From positions 3,942,394 to 4,006,393 of the forward strand of contig CP036432.1 in NCBI GenBank assembly GCA_007753675.1: DNA of 64,000 nucleotides, read 5' to 3'. Source of the DNA: Stieleria magnilauensis (GTDB lineage Bacteria > Planctomycetota > Planctomycetia > Pirellulales > Pirellulaceae). A model generated the notes under the pieces. It worked only from the letters and a program-made list of their open reading frames with translations, had not been told where the DNA came from and did not search any database. Shown piece after piece: positions 38,791 to 46,840 of the stretch. Position 1 is the stretch's first letter. Each line of letters starts with the position of its first letter. The translations under genes and the position numbers were made by a program.

Positions 38791-39854
38791 GATGGATCCG
38801 TCCTTGAAACCTGGCCGAGTCGCTGGAGTTGGTAGTTCCCGTCCAGGATCGATTGCCACCAGTCGCGATGGGTCAGGTACCAATGGACGGTTTGGCGAAG
38901 ACTGGTTTCCAGGTCAAATTGCGGCCGCCAACCGAGTTCGCTGCGGATCTTGGTCGAATCGATCGCGTACCTGAAATCGTGGCCCGGTCGATCAGGCACG
39001 AACTTGATCAGCTGCTCGTATCGCCCGTCGCGTCGTGGATTCAGTTCGTCCAAGATGCTGCAGAGCGAACGGACCAAATCGATGTTACGCCGCTGGCTGT
39101 CCCCGCCGATGTTGTACGTTTGGCCGACACGACCGTTCTCTAACACACGGCACAGCGCCCGGGCGTGATCGAGCACATACAGCCAATCGCGAATGTTTTC
39201 ACCCTTGCCATAGACCGGCAGCGATTGCTCCCCGAGCGCCTTGATGATCATCAACGGCAGCAGTTTTTCGGGGAACTGGTACGGTCCAAAATTGTTGCTG
39301 CAATTGGTCACGATCACGGGCAAGTCGTACGTCGTCTTCCAAGCCCGGGCCAGGTGGTCCGAAGCAGCTTTGGTGGCCGAGTACGGTGAATGCGGGTCGT
39401 ACGGCGTCGACTCGCTAAACTCGCCGGTCGCACCAAGCGTCCCGTAGACTTCGTCAGTGGAGACATGCAGAAAGCGAAACGACGCGGCGCGCTGGCTCGC
39501 CAGGCCTCGGTAATAATCCACCGCCGCGGTCAACAGATGGAACGTGCCGACCACGTTGGTCTGGATGAACGCGGCAGGGCCATCGATGGAACGGTCGACG
39601 TGTGATTCGGCGGCCAGATGCATCACGGCGTCGGGACCATGCTGGGCAAAGACACCACGCATCGCTTCCAAGTCCGCGATGTCGACGTGACATAACGTGT
39701 AGCGGTGATCCTCGGCGACGTCGGCCAACGAGTTGGGATTGCCCGCGTACGTCAACTTGTCCACGTTGATGACAGTGTGCGATGACGACGTGAGCAAATG
39801 GCGGATCAGGTTGCTGCCGATAAACCCGCACCCACCAGTGATCAGGATCTTCAC
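38787..39854 (-). CDS. rmlB: dTDP-glucose 4,6-dehydratase
   Basis: 355 residues, an extended short-chain dehydrogenase making dTDP-4-keto-6-deoxyglucose. NAD-binding start [44 protein letters not shown] and the catalytic [11 protein letters not shown] (Tyr-x3-Lys) are seen, plus the substrate blocks [12 protein letters not shown] and [12 protein letters not shown]. The GTG start at 39854 overlaps the lgt stop in GTGA, and the stop overlaps rmlA in ATGA. It therefore sits in a coupled lgt-rmlB-rmlA transcript. A much longer in-frame extension upstream falls inside lgt and is rejected. Confidence 0.95.
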   Translation of the reverse strand: MKILITGGCGFIGSNLIRHLLTSSSHTVINVDKLTYAGNPNSLADVAEDHRYTLCHVDIADLEAMRGVFAQHGPDAVMHLAAESHVDRSIDGPAAFIQTNVVGTFHLLTAAVDYYRGLASQRAASFRFLHVSTDEVYGTLGATGEFSESTPYDPHSPYSATKAASDHLARAWKTTYDLPVIVTNCSNNFGPYQFPEKLLPLMIIKALGEQSLPVYGKGENIRDWLYVLDHARALCRVLENGRVGQTYNIGGDSQRRNIDLVRSLCSILDELNPRRDGRYEQLIKFVPDRPGHDFRYAIDSTKIRSELGWRPQFDLETSLRQTVHWYLTHRDWWQSILDGNYQLQRLGQVSRTDPS

Positions 39855-41173
39855 TTGACCACTCCTGACCTCGCAGCGTCGCTGCCATCGACCGTTTCCG
39901 TGCGGACGAAATACAGCCAAATCAATCCGGCGATCGACAGACTGAACACGACGACACTGACCCACTGGGAAATCGACAGCGACGTGTTGAATTGACCGGC
40001 CTCGTCGACCCGAACGATCTCCAGCACGAACCGCAACACCGCGTAGGAAGCAAACCCGATGAACATCAACGCGCCGGTGCGAGTGATCATCAACGACAGG
40101 GCGCAAAGTGCAATGCAAAGGACCAGGGCACTGATACTGCTGATCGGTTGCGCCGCACGCACCGGCAACGCCCGCTCGGGAAGCTGGTCGGGCGCCAACA
40201 CGTGTGTCTTACCAGAAACACGCATCATCCATCCCGGCACAATCTCTTCTTCGGGGGTCTCCGGGTCGGCTTGCTTGAACGGACGTCGATCAAAGTCACC
40301 GGCTTCGTAGACGTCGTTGGCCTGGATGCCCAATTCATCCGCGACGCTGTCCGGGACCACCGAACGAATCTTGCCGGTTTTTAAATCGATGTTCATGCCC
40401 AGCAATTCGCCGCTGGCCAATTGCTCTTGATAAACCTTGGTGATCGGCGGAAATCGCAGCGACGCCCAACCGGGTTCGCATCGCCCGCCGTAACAGCAAC
40501 CGTTGAGCAGGCAGCCGATCCGGCCAAAAAAGACGCCCAGGAAAATGCAGGGGACAATCGCATCACCGAAACGCAGCAGAGGGATTTTGTTTCGAGAGGT
40601 GAAAACGAGGAAGGCGAGGAATCCGCCGATGAACGAACCGTAGACCACCAACCCGCCTTCGGTGAACGCCAGCATGTTTTTGATCGTGTCCAGCGTCGTC
40701 TCGCCGATGTATTGGTCGCGGTACTGGATCACATAAAACAGCCGGGCGCCGACGATGCCGCCGATAAAGACCCAGGGGGCCAACCCGAAAATCCACTCGG
40801 GGTTCATGCCGGCACGCTCGGTCCGGTAGGCCGCCAGCGCAATCGCACTGGAAACGCCCAACACCAAGAACACGCCGTAGCCGCGGATCGCCATCCCGAC
40901 CGGATCGCCGGCGACGTTTGTCAATTCGACGCTGGGCAGGATAAACACGACCAAGCCCGCCGCGATCGCCCAAAACAAGCCTTCGCCGGCGAGGACCTGG
41001 CCGAGCGTCGGTGGTCCGGACGGGTCGTTTTCTCCCGCGTGCCGGCTGAGTTGAAACTGGGCCCAAACCAGCCGAACGACGAGTGCCAGCACGAGGATCC
41101 CCAGCGCCCAACCGAACCCAAACACGGGAAACGGCCCGATTTCGTGGGGAATGAAGAAAAGCGTGCGTTGCAT
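39851..41173 (-). CDS. lgt: Prolipoprotein diacylglyceryl transferase with insertion domain
   Basis: 440 residues, about 150 longer than E. coli Lgt. Transfers diacylglycerol to the lipobox Cys of prolipoproteins in the inner membrane. The core shows [51 protein letters not shown] (essential Arg at about 218) and [15 protein letters not shown]. The residue matching E. coli His103 is Tyr179. Between the GRIG block and the last helices, residues about 240-340 form a soluble insertion with a PDZ-like run ([24 protein letters not shown] split across it). ATG 41173 starts a normal Lgt N-terminus ([18 protein letters not shown]). Confidence 0.9.
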   Translation of the reverse strand: MQRTLFFIPHEIGPFPVFGFGWALGILVLALVVRLVWAQFQLSRHAGENDPSGPPTLGQVLAGEGLFWAIAAGLVVFILPSVELTNVAGDPVGMAIRGYGVFLVLGVSSAIALAAYRTERAGMNPEWIFGLAPWVFIGGIVGARLFYVIQYRDQYIGETTLDTIKNMLAFTEGGLVVYGSFIGGFLAFLVFTSRNKIPLLRFGDAIVPCIFLGVFFGRIGCLLNGCCYGGRCEPGWASLRFPPITKVYQEQLASGELLGMNIDLKTGKIRSVVPDSVADELGIQANDVYEAGDFDRRPFKQADPETPEEEIVPGWMMRVSGKTHVLAPDQLPERALPVRAAQPISSISALVLCIALCALSLMITRTGALMFIGFASYAVLRFVLEIVRVDEAGQFNTSLSISQWVSVVVFSLSIAGLIWLYFVRTETVDGSDAARSGVVK

Positions 41174-41352
41174 CGATGACGGTGAAGGGTTGAAGTTGCG
41201 AAAAACCCGGTGACATTGGCCTAGACCACCGGCGTCTCCCTTTTCTACGCTCCAGAGAGTGAAAAAGTCCAGGTCGCCTCGTGGCATCCCCCCGAGGACG
41301 CCCACCCAATGACGACCACCCGATCACGAACCACACCTACGAGATCGCCAGC

Positions 41353-42177
41353 ATGATGCGGCCTTCCCATTTCATCGTTCCGAATTGGTTCGCGGCAATC
41401 CTTTTGATTGCCGGGTGCAGCCTGCTCACATCGGCCCGCGCCGACGCGGCCGAACCGCCCCAGGTCCGACTCGCCGCAGCAAACGTCCCGGTCGCCCCCG
41501 GCGACGCATTCCAAGTCACCGTGGAGGTGTTTGAAGTGCTCGGCAATGAAAAACTACAGCTCCAGGATCGCCACCTGGTGCTGTTCAAAGGCGGCAAAGC
41601 CTACGACTTTGGGTTGACCGAACCGCGCGATGTGACGCTGATCGACCCGGTCAATTCCCAAGTCATCTTGCTCTCACGTGTCGACCACGTCAAATCGACG
41701 ATCACCCACCACGAGATCGTGACCGCCGCAGCCCGATTTCGACTCTTTGCGACCAACGAAGGCCTGGAGACCCGGTTGGGAATCGACGCCAAGACGACCA
41801 AGGATCCGAACCAAGACAATCGCTACAGCATCGAGTTCGGCGACTATCACTACAGCGTCGCGGCCGCCGAACCGTCGATGGCGGCACAACCGCATCGCTT
41901 CGCCGAGTTCACCGACTGGGTTGCCCGAGTGAATCTGGTCCGCAAACTCGGCACCCCGCCGTTTGCCCGAATCAATCTGGGAAACGCCATCGCGGCCGAG
42001 GGTTTGATTCCGCAAACCGTCACGCTGACACTGAAATCCCAGACCCACTCCCGGACGTTCGTCTCGTCCTACACGTTCAAACCGGGGCTGAGCAAGGAAA
42101 GCCAACAGCGCCTCGATGAGGTCGCCGGCATGCTGACGCTCTACCGCGACGTGCCGCTGGCGGCGTTTCCGCGCTAG
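41353..42177 (+). CDS. Secreted protein of unknown function
   Basis: 274 residues with a signal peptide (WFAAILLIAGCSLLTSARADA). A Cys in ...LLIAGC could be a lipobox, but SPase I cleavage at ADA is also possible. The mature part is predicted to be mostly beta (VTVEVFEVLGNEKLQLQDRHLVLF). I recognise no family. It is divergent from lgt, and the TAG stop (42175-42177) lies in a CTAG at the border of a small repeat element. Start chosen at the first of two ATGs (41353 or 41356) before the signal peptide. Confidence 0.65.
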   Translation: MMRPSHFIVPNWFAAILLIAGCSLLTSARADAAEPPQVRLAAANVPVAPGDAFQVTVEVFEVLGNEKLQLQDRHLVLFKGGKAYDFGLTEPRDVTLIDPVNSQVILLSRVDHVKSTITHHEIVTAAARFRLFATNEGLETRLGIDAKTTKDPNQDNRYSIEFGDYHYSVAAAEPSMAAQPHRFAEFTDWVARVNLVRKLGTPPFARINLGNAIAAEGLIPQTVTLTLKSQTHSRTFVSSYTFKPGLSKESQQRLDEVAGMLTLYRDVPLAAFPR

Positions 42178-42293
42178 CGGGCTGTCGATTTAGTCGTTGT
42201 TCTGATTGCAACGCGATGAGGTTAGCCCGACGCTTGAGCGAGGGGCGCCGCGTGGCCTCTTGCTAACGCATGCGGGCTTAAAGCGACTGGCCG
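42178..42293. mobile_element. Short CTAG-flanked inverted-repeat element, family 4 copy 2
   Basis: A 116-bp element starts CGGGCTGTCGATTTAGT and ends, on the other strand, CGGCCAGTCGCTTTAAG. Both ends are flanked by CTAG (42174-42177 and 42294-42297). The inverted ends match those of the IS1182-type element at 23839-25831 in 13 to 16 of 17 positions, so it is probably a non-autonomous derivative. Its core (GCGAGGGGCGCCGCGTGGCC) recurs at 27454-27573. The left CTAG contains the TAG stop of the upstream secreted protein gene. Confidence 0.75.
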
Positions 42294-42296
42294 CTA

Positions 42297-42449
42297 GTGG
42301 TGCGTGTCAGCCAAATTTTCAGGTAGTGGACGAGGCGACGAGTCCGGGTAGTGGACGAGGCGACGAGTCCTCTGCAGTCGGCATCTTGGCGGAGGACTCG
42401 TCGCCTCGTCCACTACCGCCTATCCGAAACGCAAGGTGGCAAGGAGCAC
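42297..42449. mobile_element. MITE-like palindromic element, family 1 copy C
   Basis: It starts GTGGTGCGTGTCAGCCAAATTTTC right at the CTAG that ends the neighbouring element, and ends GGCAAGGAGCAC at 42449. The left hairpin arm GGTAGTGGACGAGGCGACGAG is duplicated in tandem (42322-42343 and 42345-42367). Its start GTGGTGCGT is identical to the first nine bases of the IS630-type element at 29491, linking the two. The right flank is TC, so the outer end has decayed or the copy is partial. Confidence 0.75.
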
Positions 42450-42458
42450 TCGCGCGAT

Positions 42459-43349
42459 CTACGACTGCATGCCCAGCGACAGGCCGTCGAGCATTTGACC
42501 GGCCGCATCGCTCTTGTTGAGCACGTAGTAGTGAATCCCGGGGACTCCGTTTTCGATCAAATCGATCGTTTGTACCCGCGCGTGATCCACCCCGACTTTG
42601 AATTGATAGTCGGCATCGTCGTTTTCGTTCATCGCCGCGGCCATCTGGTCCGGGATGCGTGCTTTGCACATGCCGGCGATGCGGAGTGCCTGCTTGTAGT
42701 TGGTCACCGGCAAAATCCCGGGCACGATCGGCACGCGGATCCCTGCGGCCTGGCAGGCATCGCGAAAACGATAGAAGTCGTCGTTGTCGTAGAACAACTG
42801 CGTCACGATCACGTCTGCCCCGGCATCGACCTTTCGCTTCAGGTTGTCCAGGTCGGTTTGTGCGTCGGTCGCTTCCTGGTGGACTTCCGGATAACCGGCG
42901 ACCGCGATGCCGAACTGATCGGGAAAACGTTCTTGGATCAGTTCGACCAATTCGTTGGCGTACCTTAGTCCGCCCTCGACCGCCTGGAACGATTCGCTGC
43001 CCTTGGGCGGGTCGCCACGTAATGCGACGATGTAATCCGCCCCGCGCCGCTTGGCTTCGGCCAAGTACTCACCGAGCTGGCCGACGGTCGATCCGACACA
43101 CGTCAGGTGCGACGCAACGGGCAGCCCTGTCAGCTCGCGGACCCGTTGGACCACATCCAGGGTGCGCGATTGGGTCGAACCGCCGGCGCCGTAGGTGCAG
43201 GTGAAGAAACTCGGCTGAAATGCCTTCAATCGCTCGACGTTCTTTTCCAGCAGGTCCATGCCCGCATCGGTTTTCGGCGGGAACAACTCGAACGAAATCG
43301 CGCACTGCTCGCCGTTGTAGTGATCGGCAAGTTTGATCGGAGAACTCAT
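42459..43349 (-). CDS. metF: 5,10-methylenetetrahydrofolate reductase
   Basis: 296 residues, normal length. FAD enzyme that makes 5-methyl-THF for methionine synthesis. The TIM barrel shows ISFELFPPKTDAG (folate/FAD-region Glu), TYGAGGSTQSRT, HLTCVGST, DYIVALRGDPPKG and VDAGADVIVTQLFYDND, GILPVTNYKQ. The stop lies 9 bp from the family 1 element at 42297-42449. The leader (43350 on) is occupied by a tandem repeat cluster; I see no SAM or SAH riboswitch signature in the first 100 bases. Confidence 0.95.
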   Translation of the reverse strand: MSSPIKLADHYNGEQCAISFELFPPKTDAGMDLLEKNVERLKAFQPSFFTCTYGAGGSTQSRTLDVVQRVRELTGLPVASHLTCVGSTVGQLGEYLAEAKRRGADYIVALRGDPPKGSESFQAVEGGLRYANELVELIQERFPDQFGIAVAGYPEVHQEATDAQTDLDNLKRKVDAGADVIVTQLFYDNDDFYRFRDACQAAGIRVPIVPGILPVTNYKQALRIAGMCKARIPDQMAAAMNENDDADYQFKVGVDHARVQTIDLIENGVPGIHYYVLNKSDAAGQMLDGLSLGMQS

Positions 43350-43445
43350 CTGGGACCGAAAAGCGGGGTGAAAAATCGTATGGAAACGGCGTCCATTGTA
43401 GCCCCTCGATCAGATTCGCAATGCGCCCTCTCAGAAAGGTGGCAA

Positions 43446-43790
43446 AGGCCAACGCCTGGCACACCAGCGCACGTTGGCGTCCAGCCTTCCGGCGACGGTC
43501 CGACGCGCTGCGAAGCAGCAAGACGGGCGGCTAAAGCCTGCACACCAGCACACGTTGGTGTCCAGCCTTCAGGCGACTCCCCCCACGCGCTGCGAAGCAG
43601 CAAGACGGGCGGCTAAAGCCTGCACACCAGCGCACGTTGGTGTCCAGCCTTCAGGCGACTCCCCCTCGCTGCTCCGCAGCGACCCCGAGCGGCACCAGCG
43701 CACGTTGGTGTCTAGCCTTCAGGCGACTCCCCCTCGCTGCTCCGCAGCGAAAGGGGCGGCGAATGCCTGCACACCAGCGCACCGTCCCCT
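43446..43790. repeat. Tandem array of about 80-bp units upstream of metF and gntP
   Basis: Roughly four and a half copies of a unit built on GCACACCAGCGCACGTTGGTG then TCCAGCCTTCAGGCGAC and a GCTGCGAAGCAGC or GCTGCTCCGCAGC hairpin. Units start near 43455, 43538, 43620, 43693 and 43766, with lengths of about 82, 82, 73 and 73 bp. It has degenerate Pro/Ser-type reading frames on both strands but no supported gene. The array fills the divergent region between metF and the GntP-type gene. Confidence 0.85.
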
Positions 43791-43978
43791 CCCCCGTGAC
43801 GCCCCGCTAAGGGCCAAATCTTGACCCACGCGGGCCGCCCGCCTAGACTCGCCGCTCCCGCCAGCGACTCCGGAGCCGCTGAATGCTTCTCGGGCATCCC
43901 CTTCCGTCTCTCCGCCTGCTCCACACGGTGCCTCCGTTGATCGATGCGTCTTTGCTTCCCCCGGTTGATCTCCTGTCG

Positions 43979-45439
43979 ATGACTTCTGCTGCGATGCTGT
44001 GGGGGCAAACCGAGACGGTGACGCCGCCGGCGGGGCCGTTGATCGCGCTGCTGGTGTTCGGCATCGCGTTGCTGTTGGTGCTGATCCTGAAACTGAAACT
44101 GTCCGCGTTTCTGGCCTTACTGGTCGTCTCGGTCTTCGTCGCCGCGACCAGTCGGACGGTCAATCCGGAAGCGGTCCCGCTGACCCAAGTCGCTGACACG
44201 ATCGTCAAGAGCATGGGCAGCGCACTCGGGTTCATCGCGACGATCATCGGGATCGGCGCGATCTTCGGCGCGATCCTGGAACACAGCGGCGGCACGCAAG
44301 CGTTGGCCAATCATCTGGTACGCATCTTCGGTCCCAAACGCGCGTCGTGGGCGATGTTGTTGACCGGGTTCATCATCTCCATCCCCGTTTTTCTGGATGT
44401 CGCGCTCGTCATCTTGGCGCCACTGCTGTTCGCCCTAGCCAGAGACACGAAACGGCCGTTCCTGCATTTCGGCTTGCCGTTGGTCGCGGGGATGGCCGTG
44501 ACCCACGCGTTCGTGCCTCCGACGCCCGGACCGGTTGCGGTGGCGTATCTGTTGGGGGTCAACTTGGGCTGGGTGATTCTGTTCGGCGTGATGGTCGGAT
44601 TGCCGACGGCGATTCTGTGTGGCCCGTGGTTGTGTGTGAAGCTGGCCAAGGGCGTGGAGATCAACCTGCCGCCGGCCCCGCAAATCGACGAAGACGAGCA
44701 AGTCGCGTTGCCGTCCTTCGGTTTCATTTTGTTCTTGATCGCGCTGCCGATCGGGTTGATTTTGGCCAACACGGTCGTCGAGCAGTGGATCGCGTCCGGG
44801 CTGCCCGAAGGCCTGACGCGTGACGAGCGAGGGGCACAACTGGCCGCGACGCTGGCGACCGCATCGCCCGTGGTGCAGTTCGTCACGTTCATCGGGCACC
44901 CCGTGATGGCGTTGCTGTTTTCGACGATCTTTGCGTTGTACTTTTTGGGCACACGGCGTGGCGTGGACCGCGAGACGTTGCTGGAAATTTCGACCAAGGC
45001 GCTCGGCCCGGCGGGGATCATCATTCTGATCACCGGAGCGGGCGGGGTGTTCAAGGGCGTGCTGGCCGCGACGGGAATCACCGACGCGATGGAAGAGATC
45101 TTTCGCGATTCGGGCATCTCCGTGTTGCTGTTGGCGTGGGTGTTCGCGACGCTGATTCGCGTCGCCCAAGGGTCAGCGACCGTGGCGATGCTGACCGCTG
45201 CCGGACTGATGGGCAATTTCGTCGATGGCATGAGCCAGCCGCAATTGGCACTGATCACCGTCGCGATCGCGGCCGGAGCGACCGGGTTTTCGCACGTCAA
45301 TGATTCGGGGTTCTGGATGATCTCCCGCTATTTCCAGATGTCCGAAGCCCAGACGCTACGGACCTGGGGCGTGATCTCGACCCTGATCTCGCTGATCGGA
45401 TTCGCCATCGCCATGGTGTTCTGGCAATTCGTTAGCTGA
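43979..45439 (+). CDS. GntP-family gluconate/organic acid:proton symporter
   Basis: 486 residues with about 12 to 14 membrane helices. Family blocks include LGFIATIIGIGAIFGAILEHSGG, ISIPVFLDVALVILAPL, THAFVPPTPGPVAVA and ATGFSHVNDSGFWMISRYF, all typical of GntP/GntT. Substrate may be gluconate or another sugar acid; no linked kinase or hydratase helps. The family is usually about 440 residues; ATG 43979 gives the better N-terminus, though 43883 is also open. The last 84 bases overlap the minus-strand prepilin-peptidase-like gene. Confidence 0.85.
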   Translation: MTSAAMLWGQTETVTPPAGPLIALLVFGIALLLVLILKLKLSAFLALLVVSVFVAATSRTVNPEAVPLTQVADTIVKSMGSALGFIATIIGIGAIFGAILEHSGGTQALANHLVRIFGPKRASWAMLLTGFIISIPVFLDVALVILAPLLFALARDTKRPFLHFGLPLVAGMAVTHAFVPPTPGPVAVAYLLGVNLGWVILFGVMVGLPTAILCGPWLCVKLAKGVEINLPPAPQIDEDEQVALPSFGFILFLIALPIGLILANTVVEQWIASGLPEGLTRDERGAQLAATLATASPVVQFVTFIGHPVMALLFSTIFALYFLGTRRGVDRETLLEISTKALGPAGIIILITGAGGVFKGVLAATGITDAMEEIFRDSGISVLLLAWVFATLIRVAQGSATVAMLTAAGLMGNFVDGMSQPQLALITVAIAAGATGFSHVNDSGFWMISRYFQMSEAQTLRTWGVISTLISLIGFAIAMVFWQFVS

Positions 45440-46774
45440 GCCCGACGAGGCGATCTCCGCTTCACCGGCAGGAGCTTGTTCGTCAACACCGGCTTGCCGA
45501 CCGACACCTTCATCGGCAACCGCATCCACCGACGCGACGTCCGTGGTGGCGGCAGTGCGATCCCGGACGAACCACGGCACCACCAAAACCAGTAGCGCCG
45601 AGACGATGATGACGTTGCGGCTGCTCTGGTCGCTCGGCCAGTACGGCGTTTCCCAAAGCACACGCCAAAACAACAGGTGCAGCGTCAACGCAAACGGCAA
45701 CGCAAACGCGAACGCCTCCATCGCACCCCGATCCGCAATCTGGCCTTTCGGTCCATCATTGATGGGGATCCAACGCAACATCGGACGCAGCAGCAACGAA
45801 AGGATCGCCGCAACGATCACCAGCGCCGGCATCGATTGCCAACCGATCACGATGGCGGGGATCGACAGCATCGCGATCAAGTCGACCAGCCGCGTGGTGC
45901 CGCCCCCGAGCGGGTCCAGCTTCAAATCGGCCGAGGGGCACAGCCCTTTGGCCAGCACGCGCCCGAACAGCGCCGCGGCAACCAGGGCGGTAGCCACCCT
46001 CATGATCGCCTCGACGTGCAGCCCCTCGGGGACCCAGTACAACGGCCGAGTGGCCTGCCACGGGACGACCATCACGGTCGGATAGCCCAGCATCGGAATG
46101 ACCACGGCGATGCCGGCAAACACGATCAATCGGGTCGGCAATCGCGTCCCGTCGATCCGGATCAACGCCATCGCCCAGAGCGTCGAAACCGCGACGGTGT
46201 GATAGGTCAAGATCGCCAACAGCTCCGGTGACACGCGAGGCGTCCAAAGCGGACCTTCGTGCGCGTGGACGAATTGAGCCGGCAGCGAAAGCGAGTACAG
46301 CTGGGTGATTCCGATCAGCGTCAGCGAGCCCCCCACCAACGCTTCGACGATCGGATAACGGCGGGAAATCGGCAGCGAACAGAATCGACATCGCCCGGCC
46401 AGCGAGATCCAGCCCAACACCGGAACATTGTCCTGGATCTTCAACGTGTTGGCACAACGCGGGCAATGCGAGTGACCTCCGATGCCTTCGCCACGAGGCA
46501 TCCGCCACGCGACGACGTTCAGGAAACTGCCGATCGAACTGCAGAAAAACAGCAGCCAGCCGACGATGGTCGCATCGATCAACCGCGGCTGGATCAGGTC
46601 CTCGAAGTCGTAAAACGCATACATCCGCGACTGGATCCACGCCAATCCGAAGATGTAGGCGGCCGCGGCGAACACGATCAGGGTCAACGTGGCCAGCAGG
46701 GGAAGCTTTTTTCGCAGTCGGTTTCGCGTCAAGTTGTCAGATCCGAATGAATGCCGGGCCGGTTGCTCTGGCAC
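45356..46774 (-). CDS. Prepilin-peptidase-like (A24) membrane protein lacking the GxGD motif
   Basis: 472 residues with about eight membrane helices. The N-terminal block IGSFLNVVAWRMPRG followed by CPRC (about 104-107), CRFC (about 129-132) and RRYPIVEALVGG is the methyltransferase-type cytoplasmic domain of PilD. One aspartate matches the first active-site position (IRIDGTRLP). The second motif, normally GxGD, reads GGGTTRL here, so peptidase activity is doubtful. The C-terminus is a 60-residue acidic Ala/Asp/Glu tail coded antisense to the end of the GntP-type gene. GTG 46774 is chosen because it avoids overlap with the photolyase gene. Confidence 0.75.
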   Translation of the reverse strand: MPEQPARHSFGSDNLTRNRLRKKLPLLATLTLIVFAAAAYIFGLAWIQSRMYAFYDFEDLIQPRLIDATIVGWLLFFCSSIGSFLNVVAWRMPRGEGIGGHSHCPRCANTLKIQDNVPVLGWISLAGRCRFCSLPISRRYPIVEALVGGSLTLIGITQLYSLSLPAQFVHAHEGPLWTPRVSPELLAILTYHTVAVSTLWAMALIRIDGTRLPTRLIVFAGIAVVIPMLGYPTVMVVPWQATRPLYWVPEGLHVEAIMRVATALVAAALFGRVLAKGLCPSADLKLDPLGGGTTRLVDLIAMLSIPAIVIGWQSMPALVIVAAILSLLLRPMLRWIPINDGPKGQIADRGAMEAFAFALPFALTLHLLFWRVLWETPYWPSDQSSRNVIIVSALLVLVVPWFVRDRTAATTDVASVDAVADEGVGRQAGVDEQAPAGEAEIASSGSANELPEHHGDGESDQRDQGRDHAPGP

Positions 46775-46840
46775 AATACTATCGCCGTGGTGACGTCCGC
46801 TACAGTCTTGCTTGAAAATTCCACCCGTCCATGAGCCAAG

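Noticed and set aside
38787-40118. 443-residue version of RmlB
   Set aside because: The extra 88 residues lie inside lgt in another frame and lack conservation; the GTG at 39854 starts exactly at the NAD-binding strand.
43350-43450. SAM/SAH riboswitch upstream of metF
   Set aside because: No recognisable conserved stem pattern in the leader; the rest is occupied by the tandem array.
43446-43790. CRISPR or short secreted-repeat gene
   Set aside because: Repeats are adjacent without spacers, and encoded peptides contain stops and lack a start and signal.
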